Positions 45,836 through 54,761 of a stretch of DNA of 64,000 nucleotides are shown piece after piece. Numbering within the stretch: the stretch's first letter is position 1; each line of letters begins with the position of its first letter. The notes under the pieces are model-generated. The model did no database searches and was not told the DNA's origin. It was given only the letters and a program-made list of their open reading frames with translations. Source of the stretch: Desmonostoc vinosum HA7617-LM4 (GTDB lineage Bacteria > Cyanobacteriota > Cyanobacteriia > Cyanobacteriales > Nostocaceae); assembly GCA_019359515.1 (NCBI GenBank), contig JAHHHC010000030.1:1-64000 (forward strand), in the 5' to 3' direction. The translations under genes were made by a program, and so were the position numbers.

Positions 45836-46384
45836 TTAAGAATTGGGTGCTAGCAATGGCGAACCGAGAGCGCTGAGATTGAGGACATGACCGCCAGTAA
45901 CTAAATATACAACTTCACTGCGCGTGCCCAACTGCCGGACTAAAGAACCCAGGCGATCGCGAAACGTCCTCCCAAGGGGATAAGCTGGCACTACACCCCA
46001 ACCCGTTTCCTCAGCGACAAATATCATATCAGCAGCAACCAATTCTATTGTCTCCAAAAAATCTGCAAGGGTGTCTTCCCACTTTAACTTATCTTGTTCC
46101 AAGAGATTAGCCACCCAAGTTCCTAAAGAGTCAACCAAAAGGCAGGTATTTGGCTTGGCATCACCAAGAGTAGCAGCAAGTTCCACAGGTACACAGAGCG
46201 TTAGCCAGTCTTGAGGACGGCGTTTTTGGTGTTCTTGAATGCGTTGATGCCACTCTTGATCATTGGGATTTTCGATGGCTGTCGCTACATAAACAACAAC
46301 TTTCCGCGACTGCAACGCCAGAGTTTCTGCCCATTCACTTTTACCTGAACGCGCCGGCCCCGTCACTAAGATAACTTTACCCAA
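45836..46384 (-). CDS. cobU: Adenosylcobinamide kinase / guanylyltransferase
   Basis: 182 residues with P-loop GPARSGKS at the N-terminus, AIENPNDQEWHQRIQEHQKRRP and LLVDSLGTWVANLL, matching CobU/CobP. It phosphorylates adenosylcobinamide and then transfers GMP to it in the nucleotide-loop branch of cobalamin synthesis. Other cob genes are not in the window. GGGGAGT repeats stand directly upstream of the start (46401-46430). Confidence 0.92.
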   Translation of the reverse strand: MGKVILVTGPARSGKSEWAETLALQSRKVVVYVATAIENPNDQEWHQRIQEHQKRRPQDWLTLCVPVELAATLGDAKPNTCLLVDSLGTWVANLLEQDKLKWEDTLADFLETIELVAADMIFVAEETGWGVVPAYPLGRTFRDRLGSLVRQLGTRSEVVYLVTGGHVLNLSALGSPLLAPNS

Positions 46385-46399
46385 AGCTGTTTCCTCAGA

Positions 46400-46435
46400 G
46401 AATAGGGAGTGGGGAGTGGGGAGTAGGGAATTGGG
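46400..46435. repeat. GGGGAGT heptamers upstream of cobU
   Basis: Three to four copies of GGGAGTG/GGGAGTA lie between cobU and the divergent 46495 gene, 16 bases from the cobU start. Confidence 0.75.
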
Positions 46436-46494
46436 AATTTTTTGCTCCTATTAACTTTTAAGAGATAAAATTAGCACCAGCGTCTATTGATGCC

Positions 46495-47394
46495 ATGACT
46501 GGCAAAAGTCGAAAATCCCAACAACCCCATTGTCTATCATTCAACACTGGTGGGGACAGTAAACGTCAGGATATCTTTATGAAAGCAGGTCTAAAACGTA
46601 TTGAGGCTACCTTACACGATTTAAAGTCTCGCGGCGACGCTTCTGCAACTGAAGCAGATGATTCCACAAAGCAGTCTTTATCTTTTAGGATCAGCGTTGG
46701 AGCAAACGAAACTACAGAAAGTACCGAGGCTCCAAATGCAGAATTAGAAATGCAAGCAAAAACAATCGACCCTGATGGAGATACCGAGAATAATTCTCTT
46801 GTTGAACAGAATTTATTTCCTCAGCATGAGTCTGTACAAACCTTTCAAACACAAGAGGGTGGCAACAAAATACCTAGTTTACCTAAGTTAAAAACTCCTA
46901 GCTTGAGTAGCCATCGTCATGGGGCGAATCCGGCATTAGCCATGAATTTATTGCAAGAAATTCAGGGAATTGTCGCTGATTGGCAAATAGAATTGCAACA
47001 AATCTTACAACAAATACAAGATATTTATATAGAGGGCCCGATTGTCAATGGTTGGTTAGAATCCAATCCCCAGGAAACAGAACAGGGAGGAACGGCAACA
47101 TTGCGCCATGCGGAAGTTGAGCGTCTGATGGACTATGTAGAAGAAATTTGCTCAACTGATGGGCCAGCATCCAATCAAGCACCTCGCAGTGGTTATCGTT
47201 TGTGTGGCTTGGATAATTCCGGTAAAGTTTGGTCGCGTCCTTGTCCGGCGGAACAGGTTGCCAATGTTAGTATGGCGATCGCTCGTTACCAAAAGTTACG
47301 TCAACTACTGGGACGCAAGCAATACTTAGAAACCCGCCTCAGCCAACTAGCCGAAACACTGGTAGGTTTACATAGTCAACTCCAACAAACATGA
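46495..47394 (+). CDS. Conserved hypothetical protein with coiled-coil C-terminal half
   Basis: 299 residues. The first 140 are polar and probably disordered. The second half is helix-rich with coiled-coil character (LLQEIQGIVADWQIELQQILQQIQDIYIEGP, then RLMDYVEEIC, and KLRQLLGRKQYLETRLSQLAETL at the end) and contains a conserved-looking GYRLCGLDNSGKVWSRPCP segment. No family or function is recognised. It is divergent from cobU. No signal peptide or membrane helix is seen. Confidence 0.7.
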   Translation: MTGKSRKSQQPHCLSFNTGGDSKRQDIFMKAGLKRIEATLHDLKSRGDASATEADDSTKQSLSFRISVGANETTESTEAPNAELEMQAKTIDPDGDTENNSLVEQNLFPQHESVQTFQTQEGGNKIPSLPKLKTPSLSSHRHGANPALAMNLLQEIQGIVADWQIELQQILQQIQDIYIEGPIVNGWLESNPQETEQGGTATLRHAEVERLMDYVEEICSTDGPASNQAPRSGYRLCGLDNSGKVWSRPCPAEQVANVSMAIARYQKLRQLLGRKQYLETRLSQLAETLVGLHSQLQQT

Positions 47395-47615
47395 AGTATT
47401 AAAGGTGATTTCCGAAAAAACTCGGTTGGTGGGTAGTAAATTTTGGTTTAGATTAACAGGCAGCTAGTATAAACAGTGCTGAGTTGAAAATGCTGAGGAA
47501 CCACTGCGTTGCTAAGTGAGATTCCCTACTGGGCACTCACTAATTGGTACATAAGTACTTAATGCTTTTTCTGCACTCAGCACTAAGTTTTGTAAACAGT
47601 GTGATAACTGAAAAA

Positions 47616-48551
47616 ATGCCAGATACCCAAATCTCTGCCATTATCTGTACTCACAATCGAGATACCTATTTAGGTGCAGCGATTGATAGCCTATTGAGGC
47701 AGGATTTCGCTGCTGAATTTGAGGTTGTGGTAATTGATAATGGCTCTTGCGATCGCACCCGTGAAGTAGTAGAACAAAGAGCCAGTGATTCCCGGCTGAA
47801 GTATGTATTTGAGCCAACTATCGGTTTATCTGTAGCTCGTAATACTGGTGCTAAAGTCGCTAGTGCTGATATTCTGGCTTATTTAGATGATGATGCCGTT
47901 GCTAGTCCCAATTGGTTGCAGGTTTTATACGATGCTTATCAAGATAATTCTCAACTAGCGATCGCAGGTGGTAAAGTTACTCTTTTATGGCCCCAAGGCA
48001 TTCAACAACCATACTGGCTATCTTCTGGATTAGCTGCCAACTTAGGACTATACGACTTAGGTGACAGCATTGTCTACATCAAACAGCCTGGTTTAACTCC
48101 TAGAGGTTTGAATTACTCAATCCGCGGCGCTTTCCTCAAAGAAATAGGAGGTTTTGATCCCCAGCTTGGTCGAGTGGGCAAAAACCTCTTATCCAATGAA
48201 GAACTGCAAATGACCGAATTTGCTCTACAGCGTGGTTGGCAAGTTGCTTATCTTCCTCAAGCCCTAGTAGCTCACAATGTTGCCCCAGAACGTCTGCAAC
48301 GCTCCTGGTTTTTAAACCGAGGCTGGTGGCAAGGCATCAGCGAATGTTATCGCGAACAATTAGCTGGTCAAGCTGGTATTGCCCAGTTGCGGCGAGGCAG
48401 CGAAAGGTTTTTGCGAGGATTGTATAAAACATTACAATATTTTTCAGATCCCGCAGAAAGATTTGATAAATTTGTTTATACTTATGGTCAAATTGGTTAC
48501 TTAAATGCAGCTATTCATGGACTGATCAGCAATTCCAAATCACCCAAATAA
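47616..48551 (+). CDS. Family 2 glycosyltransferase
   Basis: 311 residues with a GT-A fold: SAIICTHNRDTYLGAAIDSLL start, the DDD nucleotide-sugar/metal motif in LAYLDDDAVASPNW, and a C-terminal helical part with WFLNRGWWQGISECYREQLAG. It should move a sugar from a nucleotide donor onto a growing glycan. The open frame begins at a TTG (47544), but ATG 47616 fits relatives. It is the first gene of a set with another GT2 and a WcaF-like acetyltransferase, spaced about 75 bases apart, pointing to exopolysaccharide synthesis. Confidence 0.88.
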   Translation: MPDTQISAIICTHNRDTYLGAAIDSLLRQDFAAEFEVVVIDNGSCDRTREVVEQRASDSRLKYVFEPTIGLSVARNTGAKVASADILAYLDDDAVASPNWLQVLYDAYQDNSQLAIAGGKVTLLWPQGIQQPYWLSSGLAANLGLYDLGDSIVYIKQPGLTPRGLNYSIRGAFLKEIGGFDPQLGRVGKNLLSNEELQMTEFALQRGWQVAYLPQALVAHNVAPERLQRSWFLNRGWWQGISECYREQLAGQAGIAQLRRGSERFLRGLYKTLQYFSDPAERFDKFVYTYGQIGYLNAAIHGLISNSKSPK

Positions 48552-48626
48552 AGCGATAAACCCTATACTAAAACTCCCAGAATTGAAGATATAAAGTCTG
48601 ATTAATTAGTACAAAATTAACTTAAG

Positions 48627-49562
48627 ATGGCATCAAAAATACCAGTTTCTGTGCTGATTCCAGCAAAAAACGAACAAGCAAATCTACCTGCTTGCCTTAC
48701 CAGTCTTGCTAGAGCAGATGAAATATTTGTAGTAGATTCCCAAAGTACCGATAAGAGTATTGAAATTGCTCAAAGTTACGGCGCAAATGTCGTACAGTTC
48801 AACTTTAATGGACGTTGGCCGAAAAAGAAAAATTGGTCTTTAGATAATTTGCCTTTCCGTAACGAATGGGTGCTAATTGTAGACTGCGATGAACGCATTA
48901 CACCCGAATTATGGGAAGAAATCGACCAAGTGATTCATCATAGCGAAAATAACGGTTACTATCTCAACCGTCGCGTATTTTTCTTAGGAAAATGGATTCG
49001 TCACGGTGGTAAGTATCCCGATTGGAATTTGCGATTATTTAAGCATAAACAAGGTCGATACGAAAACCTTAATACCGAAGACATTCCTAACACAGGCGAT
49101 AACGAAGTTCACGAACACGTTATTTTGCAAGGTAAAGTTGGATATCTCAAAAACGATATGCTTCATGAGGACTTCCGTGACCTTTACCATTGGTTAGAAC
49201 GACACAATCGCTATTCCAATTGGGAAGCCCGCGTTTATTTTAACTTGCTCACAGGTAAAGATGACCACGGCACTATTGGCGCGAATCTATTTGGTGACGC
49301 AGTGCAACGCAAGCGCTTTTTGAAAAGAGTCTGGGTGCGTTTACCATTTAAACCAGTTTTGCGATTTATTTTGTTCTATATAATTCAACGTGGTTTTTTG
49401 GATGGCAAAGCCGGGTATATATACGCGCGTCTGTTGAGCCAATATGAATATCAAATAGGAGTCAAACTGTACGAACTACGTAACTGCGGTGGGCAATTAA
49501 ATACGGCAAATAATCCGAAAGAAGAGATGAGGCAGATGAGGCAGATGAGAGAGATAGGGTAA
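48627..49562 (+). CDS. Family 2 glycosyltransferase (WaaE/KdtX-like)
   Basis: 311 residues: SVLIPAKNEQANLPACL, FVVDSQSTDKS and VDCDERITPELW are typical of the WaaE-like GT2 branch, and a C-terminal amphipathic region follows. It is the middle gene of the polysaccharide set. The last residues (EEMRQMRQMREIG) are encoded by a 9-base tandem repeat GATGAGGCA, which also supplies the region around the stop, so the true conserved end is earlier, near NCGGQLN. Confidence 0.88.
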   Translation: MASKIPVSVLIPAKNEQANLPACLTSLARADEIFVVDSQSTDKSIEIAQSYGANVVQFNFNGRWPKKKNWSLDNLPFRNEWVLIVDCDERITPELWEEIDQVIHHSENNGYYLNRRVFFLGKWIRHGGKYPDWNLRLFKHKQGRYENLNTEDIPNTGDNEVHEHVILQGKVGYLKNDMLHEDFRDLYHWLERHNRYSNWEARVYFNLLTGKDDHGTIGANLFGDAVQRKRFLKRVWVRLPFKPVLRFILFYIIQRGFLDGKAGYIYARLLSQYEYQIGVKLYELRNCGGQLNTANNPKEEMRQMRQMREIG

Positions 49563-49635
49563 TGAGTGATAACTATCAGTATTTTCAAGAAACATGGGTG
49601 TAAGGGTGCGGGGGTGTGGGGGAAGAAAATAACAA

Positions 49636-50217
49636 ATGACAAATGACCAACCTTTAGTAGATTTACGCAAATATGACCAATCCTGGTTTGATCGGGGACG
49701 ATCGGGTTGGTATATTTTATTGTGGTGGTTTGTACAGGCGATCGCTTTTCCCCTGACTCCTCAACCATTAAATATTCTGCGTTGCACTTTGCTAAGGCTA
49801 TTTGGCGCTCATATTGGCAAAGGCGTATTAATTCGACCTACAGCCCGCTTCACCTACCCTTGGAAAATCACCATTGGTGACTACAGTTGGATTGGAGATG
49901 ATGTGGTTTTATACAGCCTCGACCAAATTAATATTGGCGAACACTGTATAATTTCTCAAAAAAGTTACCTGTGTACTGGTAGTCACGACATCCAAGATCC
50001 TGCCTTTGGGTTAAAAACAGCCAGCATCACCATTGGTAATGGTGCATGGATAGCTACAGATTGTTTTGTAGCACCAGGAGTAGAAATTGGGGCTAACGCT
50101 GTCATTGGTGCGCGTAGTAGCGTATTTACAAAAATCCCTCCTGGTCAAGTTTGTTGGGGAAGCCCCTGTCGCGCCCAATATAGCAGGGAACTCTTAACAG
50201 GCTTGAAAGTTTCTTAG
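49636..50217 (+). CDS. WcaF-like acetyltransferase of polysaccharide synthesis
   Basis: 193 residues with left-handed beta-helix hexapeptide repeats (IRPTARFTYPWKITIGDYSWIGDDVVLY, IGNGAWIATDCFVAPGVEIGANAVIGARS) and the N-terminal DLRKYDQSWFDRGRSGWYILLWW of the WcaF/colanic-acid acetyltransferase family. It would O-acetylate a glycan. A member of this family (HpsU) belongs to Nostoc hormogonium polysaccharide synthesis, but I cannot prove orthology. The ATG is itself part of an AAATGAC heptamer pair. Confidence 0.88.
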   Translation: MTNDQPLVDLRKYDQSWFDRGRSGWYILLWWFVQAIAFPLTPQPLNILRCTLLRLFGAHIGKGVLIRPTARFTYPWKITIGDYSWIGDDVVLYSLDQINIGEHCIISQKSYLCTGSHDIQDPAFGLKTASITIGNGAWIATDCFVAPGVEIGANAVIGARSSVFTKIPPGQVCWGSPCRAQYSRELLTGLKVS

Positions 50218-50281
50218 TGTTTGGGTTTTATGTATAGTTGAGGACATCAACTATACTTCGACGTAAGTTGAGGTTGTCAAT

Positions 50282-50448
50282 AGACCTCTTGCACAAGTCG
50301 GATACTCGCCAGAAAATAAATTTTCTGGCTGATAACTCAAGTCGGTTGAAACCGACTAATAACAGTATTTTTAGTCCGTTTCAACGGACTTTTGCTATTA
50401 GGCAGAGACTTGAGTCTCTGACGGTTCAAGTATTTTTGCAATAAGTCT
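50282..50448. mobile_element. MITE copy 2 (about 167 bp), inverted relative to copy 1
   Basis: The reverse complement is nearly identical to 21968-22131, with the same internal hairpins. Its ends (AGACCTCTTGCACAAG and rc AGACTTATTGCAAAAA) form imperfect terminal inverted repeats, and the flanking bases give TA on both sides. Only this intergenic copy has both ends matching cleanly. Confidence 0.8.
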
Positions 50449-50458
50449 AATAATGGTA

Positions 50459-50548
50459 TCAGTTCTGAACCAGTCGTTTTTGAACTCCCCATAGTATTAA
50501 TGCAATTAGCAGTAGTCCTGTGTCGATAATTCGATGTAGAGTGTTCAT
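50459..50548 (-). CDS. Possible 29-residue single-helix membrane peptide
   Basis: ATG to TGA frame reading MNTLHRIIDTGLLLIALILW followed by GVQKRLVQN: a single hydrophobic helix with charged ends, the shape of the small subunits common in cyanobacterial membranes. It does not match the PetN, PetL, PsaM or small Psb sequences I know. There is no clear ribosome binding site. It starts 11 bases after the MITE on the opposite strand. Confidence 0.3.
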   Translation of the reverse strand: MNTLHRIIDTGLLLIALILWGVQKRLVQN

Positions 50549-50931
50549 GACTGAGTTAAATAAGATTGGCGATACTGTAAATAGTCATGCGATCGCTCAT
50601 CACCGAATTCATGATCAGTTCTGGCTGTGCTAAGAATGTTGTTTTACTTGGGAAAAGATTTTTGCTTGTCATCATAAATACCCGTGGTAGCTATGTAATT
50701 TCATGCAATTACTGATAGTCCAAAGGTAATGCTTCCTGCTAATGTATGGATTGACCCGCCATGCCAAAAAATTGACTAGTGATGCCAATTTATTTAGAAC
50801 GGTAGGTTTTTAGTTGCGATCATTAAAGTCAATTAAAGACCATCAAAATCTTTGATTTGGTGCTTGCTCTGCGCCCTATCAGTTCTGAAAAATATGGCAA
50901 GCCTTAAATGTTGCAAAAAAAATTGTAGGTT

Positions 50932-51060
50932 GGGGAGCCACTCACGTGCGGGGGAACCCCCACCCTTGTGAAGTGGCATTTGAGGAACATAGACGCCCTC
51001 CGGGCGGCTTCCCGCAGGGTAAACCAACACGAGTCCATGTTGGGTTTCACTTCCTACCCT
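50932..51060. repeat. GC-rich dispersed repeat with nested hairpins
   Basis: The block GAGCCACTCACGTGCGGGGG AACCCCCACCC...GTGGC, followed by GCCCTCCGGGCGGC and TTCCCGCAGGG, looks like the dispersed GGAGCC...GTGGC-type repeats of filamentous cyanobacteria. It is non-coding. Confidence 0.6.
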
Positions 51061-51145
51061 ACGGGATCTTGCTACAACCCAACCTACATCTAATGCATTA
51101 CTTTAGCTGTGTCGTTCCACTACAAAATGAGAAATGACTAATCAG

Positions 51146-52402
51146 TTAGGGGGCAAGAGCATTACCCCGAATTAAGCTACCAATAGTTTTGGCAGTAATT
51201 TTCAGTTGGGTAATAGGATTAGCTGGAACAACAGTTTTATACAGGTAGCTATCGAATGTTAGCCGCTGTACATCCAGGTCGCCGCACATCTCCACAAATG
51301 CCTCGCGAGTAGCATCGGAACGATAAAATACGCTTTGGAGAATGTCTAGCACTTTATAAGTGAGACCGTATTTTTTATCCCAACGCTTGATGTAAACTTT
51401 GAGATCTTCCTCTGTCGGAATCCGGTTGCCACCGTTAGAAGCTTCGACAATAGTTTCGGCACACATCCGCCCAGACTTAGCAGCGAAGTAAATACCTTCA
51501 CCAGAAGACTTGGTAACGTAGCCAGCCGCATCTCCCACTAAGGCGATGCGGCCAACAACGCGACGGGGGCGGGGGTGTTCGGGAATGGGATGCGCTTCTA
51601 CTTTAATGATTTGACCGCCTGCCAATTTATCGACGGCACGGGCGCGGATACCGGCTTGTAGTTGTTTGATGCTAGCTTTATTGACATGCATCGTACCAGT
51701 ACCCACAGCTACGTGGTCATATTTGGGGAAAACCCAAGCGTAGAAGTCGGTAGAAACGTCATCACCGACATACATTTCGGCAAGGTCGTTGTAATATGCC
51801 ATTTTATCCTGGGGTAAGCGAATCCGCTCTTGAAAAGCGATCGCATAATTGTAATCCCCTGCATCCATTTCTTTAGCAACACGGGAATTAGCCCCATCTG
51901 CCCCAATAATTAAATCCACTTTCAGGGTTTTGGCAATGCCCTGTGCGCCACCTTCTGTGTGGTCAACGTAATGGATAGTATAGGGGTCAGTATTGTTTGC
52001 GGGTATATCGAGTTTATGAACGGTGGCATTAATTAAATTTGCACCTAATTTGGCCGCGCGATTCCGCAAGAAACCATCCAGCACCTCACGACGGCACATT
52101 CCTATATATTCTTCTTCATTTACCAGATTGATATCAACTTCACGATTCGAGGGCGAAATCATCTTCATCTTCCGCACTCGACGGTCAATAATTTCTGGTG
52201 GTAGGTCAAATTCACCCACCATACATAGGGGAATAGCACCCCCACAGGGCTTAGCATTGTCTAACTTCCGCTCAAACAGGTAGGTTTCAATTCCAGATGA
52301 AGCCAGTGTCTCAGCAGCAGATGAACCAGCAGGGCCTGACCCAATAACAGCAACCCGTAGTGTCAAAGGTCTTCTCCCAATCTTGACATTTACCGAAAGC
52401 AT
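51146..52402 (-). CDS. chlP: Geranylgeranyl reductase
   Basis: Up to 418 residues. The FAD-binding GSGPAGSSAAETLASSG motif, the CGGAIPLCMVGEFDLP segment, VDLIIGADGANSRVAKEM and LVGDAAGYVTKSSGEGIYFAAKSGR identify ChlP, which reduces the geranylgeranyl chain to phytyl for chlorophyll a and tocopherol at the thylakoid membrane. The ATG at 52402 adds 12 residues to the usual start; TTG 52366 (giving MTLRVAVIGSG), with GGAGAAG just before it, would match relatives better. Confidence 0.96.
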   Translation of the reverse strand: MLSVNVKIGRRPLTLRVAVIGSGPAGSSAAETLASSGIETYLFERKLDNAKPCGGAIPLCMVGEFDLPPEIIDRRVRKMKMISPSNREVDINLVNEEEYIGMCRREVLDGFLRNRAAKLGANLINATVHKLDIPANNTDPYTIHYVDHTEGGAQGIAKTLKVDLIIGADGANSRVAKEMDAGDYNYAIAFQERIRLPQDKMAYYNDLAEMYVGDDVSTDFYAWVFPKYDHVAVGTGTMHVNKASIKQLQAGIRARAVDKLAGGQIIKVEAHPIPEHPRPRRVVGRIALVGDAAGYVTKSSGEGIYFAAKSGRMCAETIVEASNGGNRIPTEEDLKVYIKRWDKKYGLTYKVLDILQSVFYRSDATREAFVEMCGDLDVQRLTFDSYLYKTVVPANPITQLKITAKTIGSLIRGNALAP

Positions 52403-52564
52403 CGTACCACGGTCTTTTGGGTGAATTCGCGCTCTACCTCTGGGTTTTAATGTAAATGCAATATTCCTTAATCTTTCGATACGAATGGGGATTGGGGATT
52501 GGCGTTGTCTGTGACAATGTTAAGTGTAGTTGCGGCTTTGTGGCTTATTCTTGAGGAAATACTG

Positions 52565-52729
52565 ATGAATCGTTCAAAAATAGTAGCAATTATTACAGGT
52601 GCAATTTCTGTTATTCTAGCGATCGCTTACTTAATTATTGTTCAGCTGCTGGATTATCGAGACATGCAACCTGCGCCTCTGGGCCAGCTTAACCAACTAC
52701 CAGTCATACTATTTGTATATATTTGGTAA
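52565..52729 (+). CDS. Small membrane protein, 54 residues
   Basis: ATG 52565 has GAGGAAA 5 bases before it. The protein has a basic start (MNRSK), one long hydrophobic helix (about 6-26) and a short polar tail ending FVYIW. The frame is open up to 52499, but that start is a TTG without a binding site. Function unknown; it is divergent from chlP. Confidence 0.55.
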   Translation: MNRSKIVAIITGAISVILAIAYLIIVQLLDYRDMQPAPLGQLNQLPVILFVYIW

Positions 52730-53257
52730 TGGACACTTAAATAATTCGTAATTCGTAATGACGCGACGCTCCTGCGTCGCTCTAAGCGAAGCTATGCCGT
52801 AGGCTTTACGCTGACGCTCGTACCGACGCTCGATGACTCGCTCTAAGCGAAGCTATGCCGCAGGCTTTACGCTACGCTATCGCTACCGCTGACGCTCGTA
52901 CCTCGCTACCGCTGACGCTCGAGGACTCGCTACCGCTGACGCTCGAGGACTCGCTACCGCTTCGCTAACGCTAACGTAATTAGGTTTTGTAATGGGATTT
53001 AGCGCAAAGTCACCTTATCAATACACTATTTGACTACTTTGTCAATGCGTAATTCCTAAAAACTTGCCGATTATAGAACCGGGGGACTTAAACCCACGGA
53101 ACTCGTTAAATGAAATACGCCTAGTGTGAATGAGGAAAAAAGCAAAAGAAGTAAGAATTTGTCTACATAGCCATTTCGGCATTGATGTTCTCACATTCTA
53201 GTTTCAACCTATTTAATTCACATTAGGCGTAAGTTGCAAATTTAAAATCCCCAGCTG
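52730..53257. repeat. Repeat-dense region including a 24-bp tandem array
   Basis: Begins with ATTCGTA heptamers (52740-52760), followed by two partial copies of TCTAAGCGAAGCTATGCCG-AGGCTTTACGCT (from 52778 and 52841), then three to four tandem copies of a 24-base unit CGCTACCGCTGACGCTCGAG..ACT (about 52880-52965), then CGCTAACGCTAACG. Dispersed repeat copy C (53057-53110) is at the right. I see no gene. Confidence 0.85.
53057..53110. repeat. Dispersed repeat, copy C
   Basis: AAAACTTGCCGATTATAGAA followed by CCGGGGGACTTAAACCCACG and GAACTCGTTAA, sharing its right half with 25843-25880 and its left half with the minus strand of 39471-39504. It is the most complete of the three copies. Confidence 0.8.
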
Positions 53258-53470
53258 TTATGCTTCGTCGTAGGGTTCTAAGTCTAGAAGGTGGATATAG
53301 GGTTCTACTAGTTCTGGACGCTGAAAGGCGATCGCTCGCAGCAGATGCCAATCATCTAAACCCTCAAAAGCATTGCTATAATTATCTAACTCTAGACGTG
53401 TTGCCAGTTGTTCTACCTCTGCCACAGTCATGGCAGCAATTTCTTTCTTGGAAATGCTTAGAGTTGTCAT
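53258..53470 (-). CDS. Small acidic conserved hypothetical protein
   Basis: 70 residues from ATG 53470, preceded by GGAGGGGCGAGC. The frame extends to 53497 without a better start. Sequence: a Thr/Ser start (MTTLSISKKEIAAMTVAEVEQL), helix-forming middle, and an acidic end (LLDLEPYDEA). It has no membrane helix or known motif. The ribosome site and codon use look real, but function is unknown. Confidence 0.65.
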   Translation of the reverse strand: MTTLSISKKEIAAMTVAEVEQLATRLELDNYSNAFEGLDDWHLLRAIAFQRPELVEPYIHLLDLEPYDEA

Positions 53471-53626
53471 AATGCTCGCCCCTCCCTTATGCAGCATTCG
53501 CCTTCAGCATGGGTTAAGTTACGTACTAGACGTAGCCACCCAATATATATTACTCATTAGAGGGCATTGATTTCGTGAAAATTTTCAGGATTCATACCAG
53601 ATTTTGTAAAAAATTTGTAACCCTGA

Positions 53627-54241
53627 CTAGTCAATTGTATTAACAACGAAATTTCGCAGCACCTCTAACATTTGCGGACGGATTTCATGCCCCATGTCAT
53701 ATTCGTGATATTCTAATTCCACTTCTAGTAATTCTAGAGTTTCTCGTGCCTTGTGGGCAGCTTGCAGGGGCACAACTTCATCATATCTACCATGCATGAT
53801 TAAAGTTGGCGGCAAACCACCTTTAGCTGCCGTTGCTGCACCAGGATGTAAATACCCGCTCATGACAACTAAACCTGCTAGGGGCAATTTCAATCCTACA
53901 TCTAAAGTCATTGCCCCGCCTTGAGAAAATCCACTCAAAATAGTCCGCGCCAAAGGCACACCTGTACTACTCTCTAAAGATAGCAACCAATCTATTAAAA
54001 GTTGGCGACTTTCTTCTAATCCCTGATACATATTTTCTTGATTCAAGTCATACCATGCCCTACCCGCAGGAGAATGAGGATAAGGAAAAGGTGCATTGGG
54101 AAATATAAACTGATAGTCTGGCAAGTTGAAAAATGGTAGTAGAGATGCCACATCATCAGCATTTGCACCCCAGCCATGCAAGGTAACGATTAAACCGACG
54201 GGAGGTTTAGAAGTCGAAGGTGGAAAAGTAACAAATTGCAA
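53627..54241 (-). CDS. Alpha/beta-hydrolase, phospholipase/carboxylesterase family
   Basis: 204 residues with LHGWGANADD (oxyanion region), nucleophile GFSQGG, then the Asp in HGRYDEVVP and the His in DMGHEI, a complete Ser-Asp-His triad in the usual order. The PlaC/YpfH-type carboxylesterases of this family hydrolyse small esters, and the natural substrate here is unknown. It is a cytosolic protein without a signal peptide. Confidence 0.9.
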   Translation of the reverse strand: MQFVTFPPSTSKPPVGLIVTLHGWGANADDVASLLPFFNLPDYQFIFPNAPFPYPHSPAGRAWYDLNQENMYQGLEESRQLLIDWLLSLESSTGVPLARTILSGFSQGGAMTLDVGLKLPLAGLVVMSGYLHPGAATAAKGGLPPTLIMHGRYDEVVPLQAAHKARETLELLEVELEYHEYDMGHEIRPQMLEVLRNFVVNTID

Positions 54242-54336
54242 AGACAGAGGTTTACTCCTAAATAATTCAACTCTTCTAGTAAATCCTATCTTTAGAAGTA
54301 CAATCTATGAATGCGTGAATTTGGAATTGAGAATTT

Positions 54337-54741
54337 TTAAGAATTGTCTGCTTCGTCTTCAAGAAGGATAGTGTTGAGAAGATTTAGCTCATTGGATGCC
54401 ATAAAGTAGCGATCGCTAAAAACTGTTTCTAATTGTGTAAAAATCCGTCTACCTGCCACAGCTACCCAAGGAAATGTTCGATAGTAAGGGATTACGGGTA
54501 TGACCAAGCCTTGAGGAGTTAGAGAACGTCCTAGCGCACTTCTCCAAACTTGCGGATCTTGTATTACTTGTTGGCGAGTATCATCTTCTGATTGTTCATT
54601 CCAGAAATGGGGATAGTCTAGAGGTAAGCCAATCACTATGTTTTTGGTTTTAAACGCTTGAAGTGTGGAAGATTCAATCACAAATCCTTCTTGTTCCCGA
54701 CTCAACAGTTTATAAAGATACTCGTTTTCATCCCTGTGCAT
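54337..54741 (-). CDS. Hypothetical protein, start codon inside a hairpin
   Basis: 134 residues with no recognised domain; WNEQSEDDTRQQVIQDPQVWRSALGRS and IPVIPYYRTFPWVAVAGRRIFTQLE look globular. The annotated ATG (54741) lies in the loop of a strong inverted repeat (54723-54761), so translation may be controlled or the true start may lie further in. The first residues MHRDENE are encoded by the repeat. It is 95 bases upstream of the esterase gene on the same strand. Confidence 0.55.
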   Translation of the reverse strand: MHRDENEYLYKLLSREQEGFVIESSTLQAFKTKNIVIGLPLDYPHFWNEQSEDDTRQQVIQDPQVWRSALGRSLTPQGLVIPVIPYYRTFPWVAVAGRRIFTQLETVFSDRYFMASNELNLLNTILLEDEADNS

Positions 54742-54761
54742 TTATGCCAGGGATGAAAACG
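54723..54761. repeat. Inverted repeat over the start of the 54337 gene
   Basis: CGTTTTCATCCCTG and CAGGGATGAAAACG form a perfect 14-bp stem with an 11-base loop holding the ATG of the minus-strand gene. A second small hairpin AAGTCCTTCAGGACTC follows at 54766-54781. Confidence 0.75.

Larger units (their letters stand above)
50218..51145. other. Long intergenic region with MITE copy 2
   Basis: 928 bases between the acetyltransferase and chlP stops. It contains a short repeat pair (TATAGTTGAGGACATCAACTATA, 50232-50256), MITE copy 2 (50282-50448), a possible 29-residue ORF (50459-50548), and a GC-rich dispersed repeat with hairpins (50932-51060). The stretch 50560-50930 shows nothing I can support. 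Confidence 0.6.
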
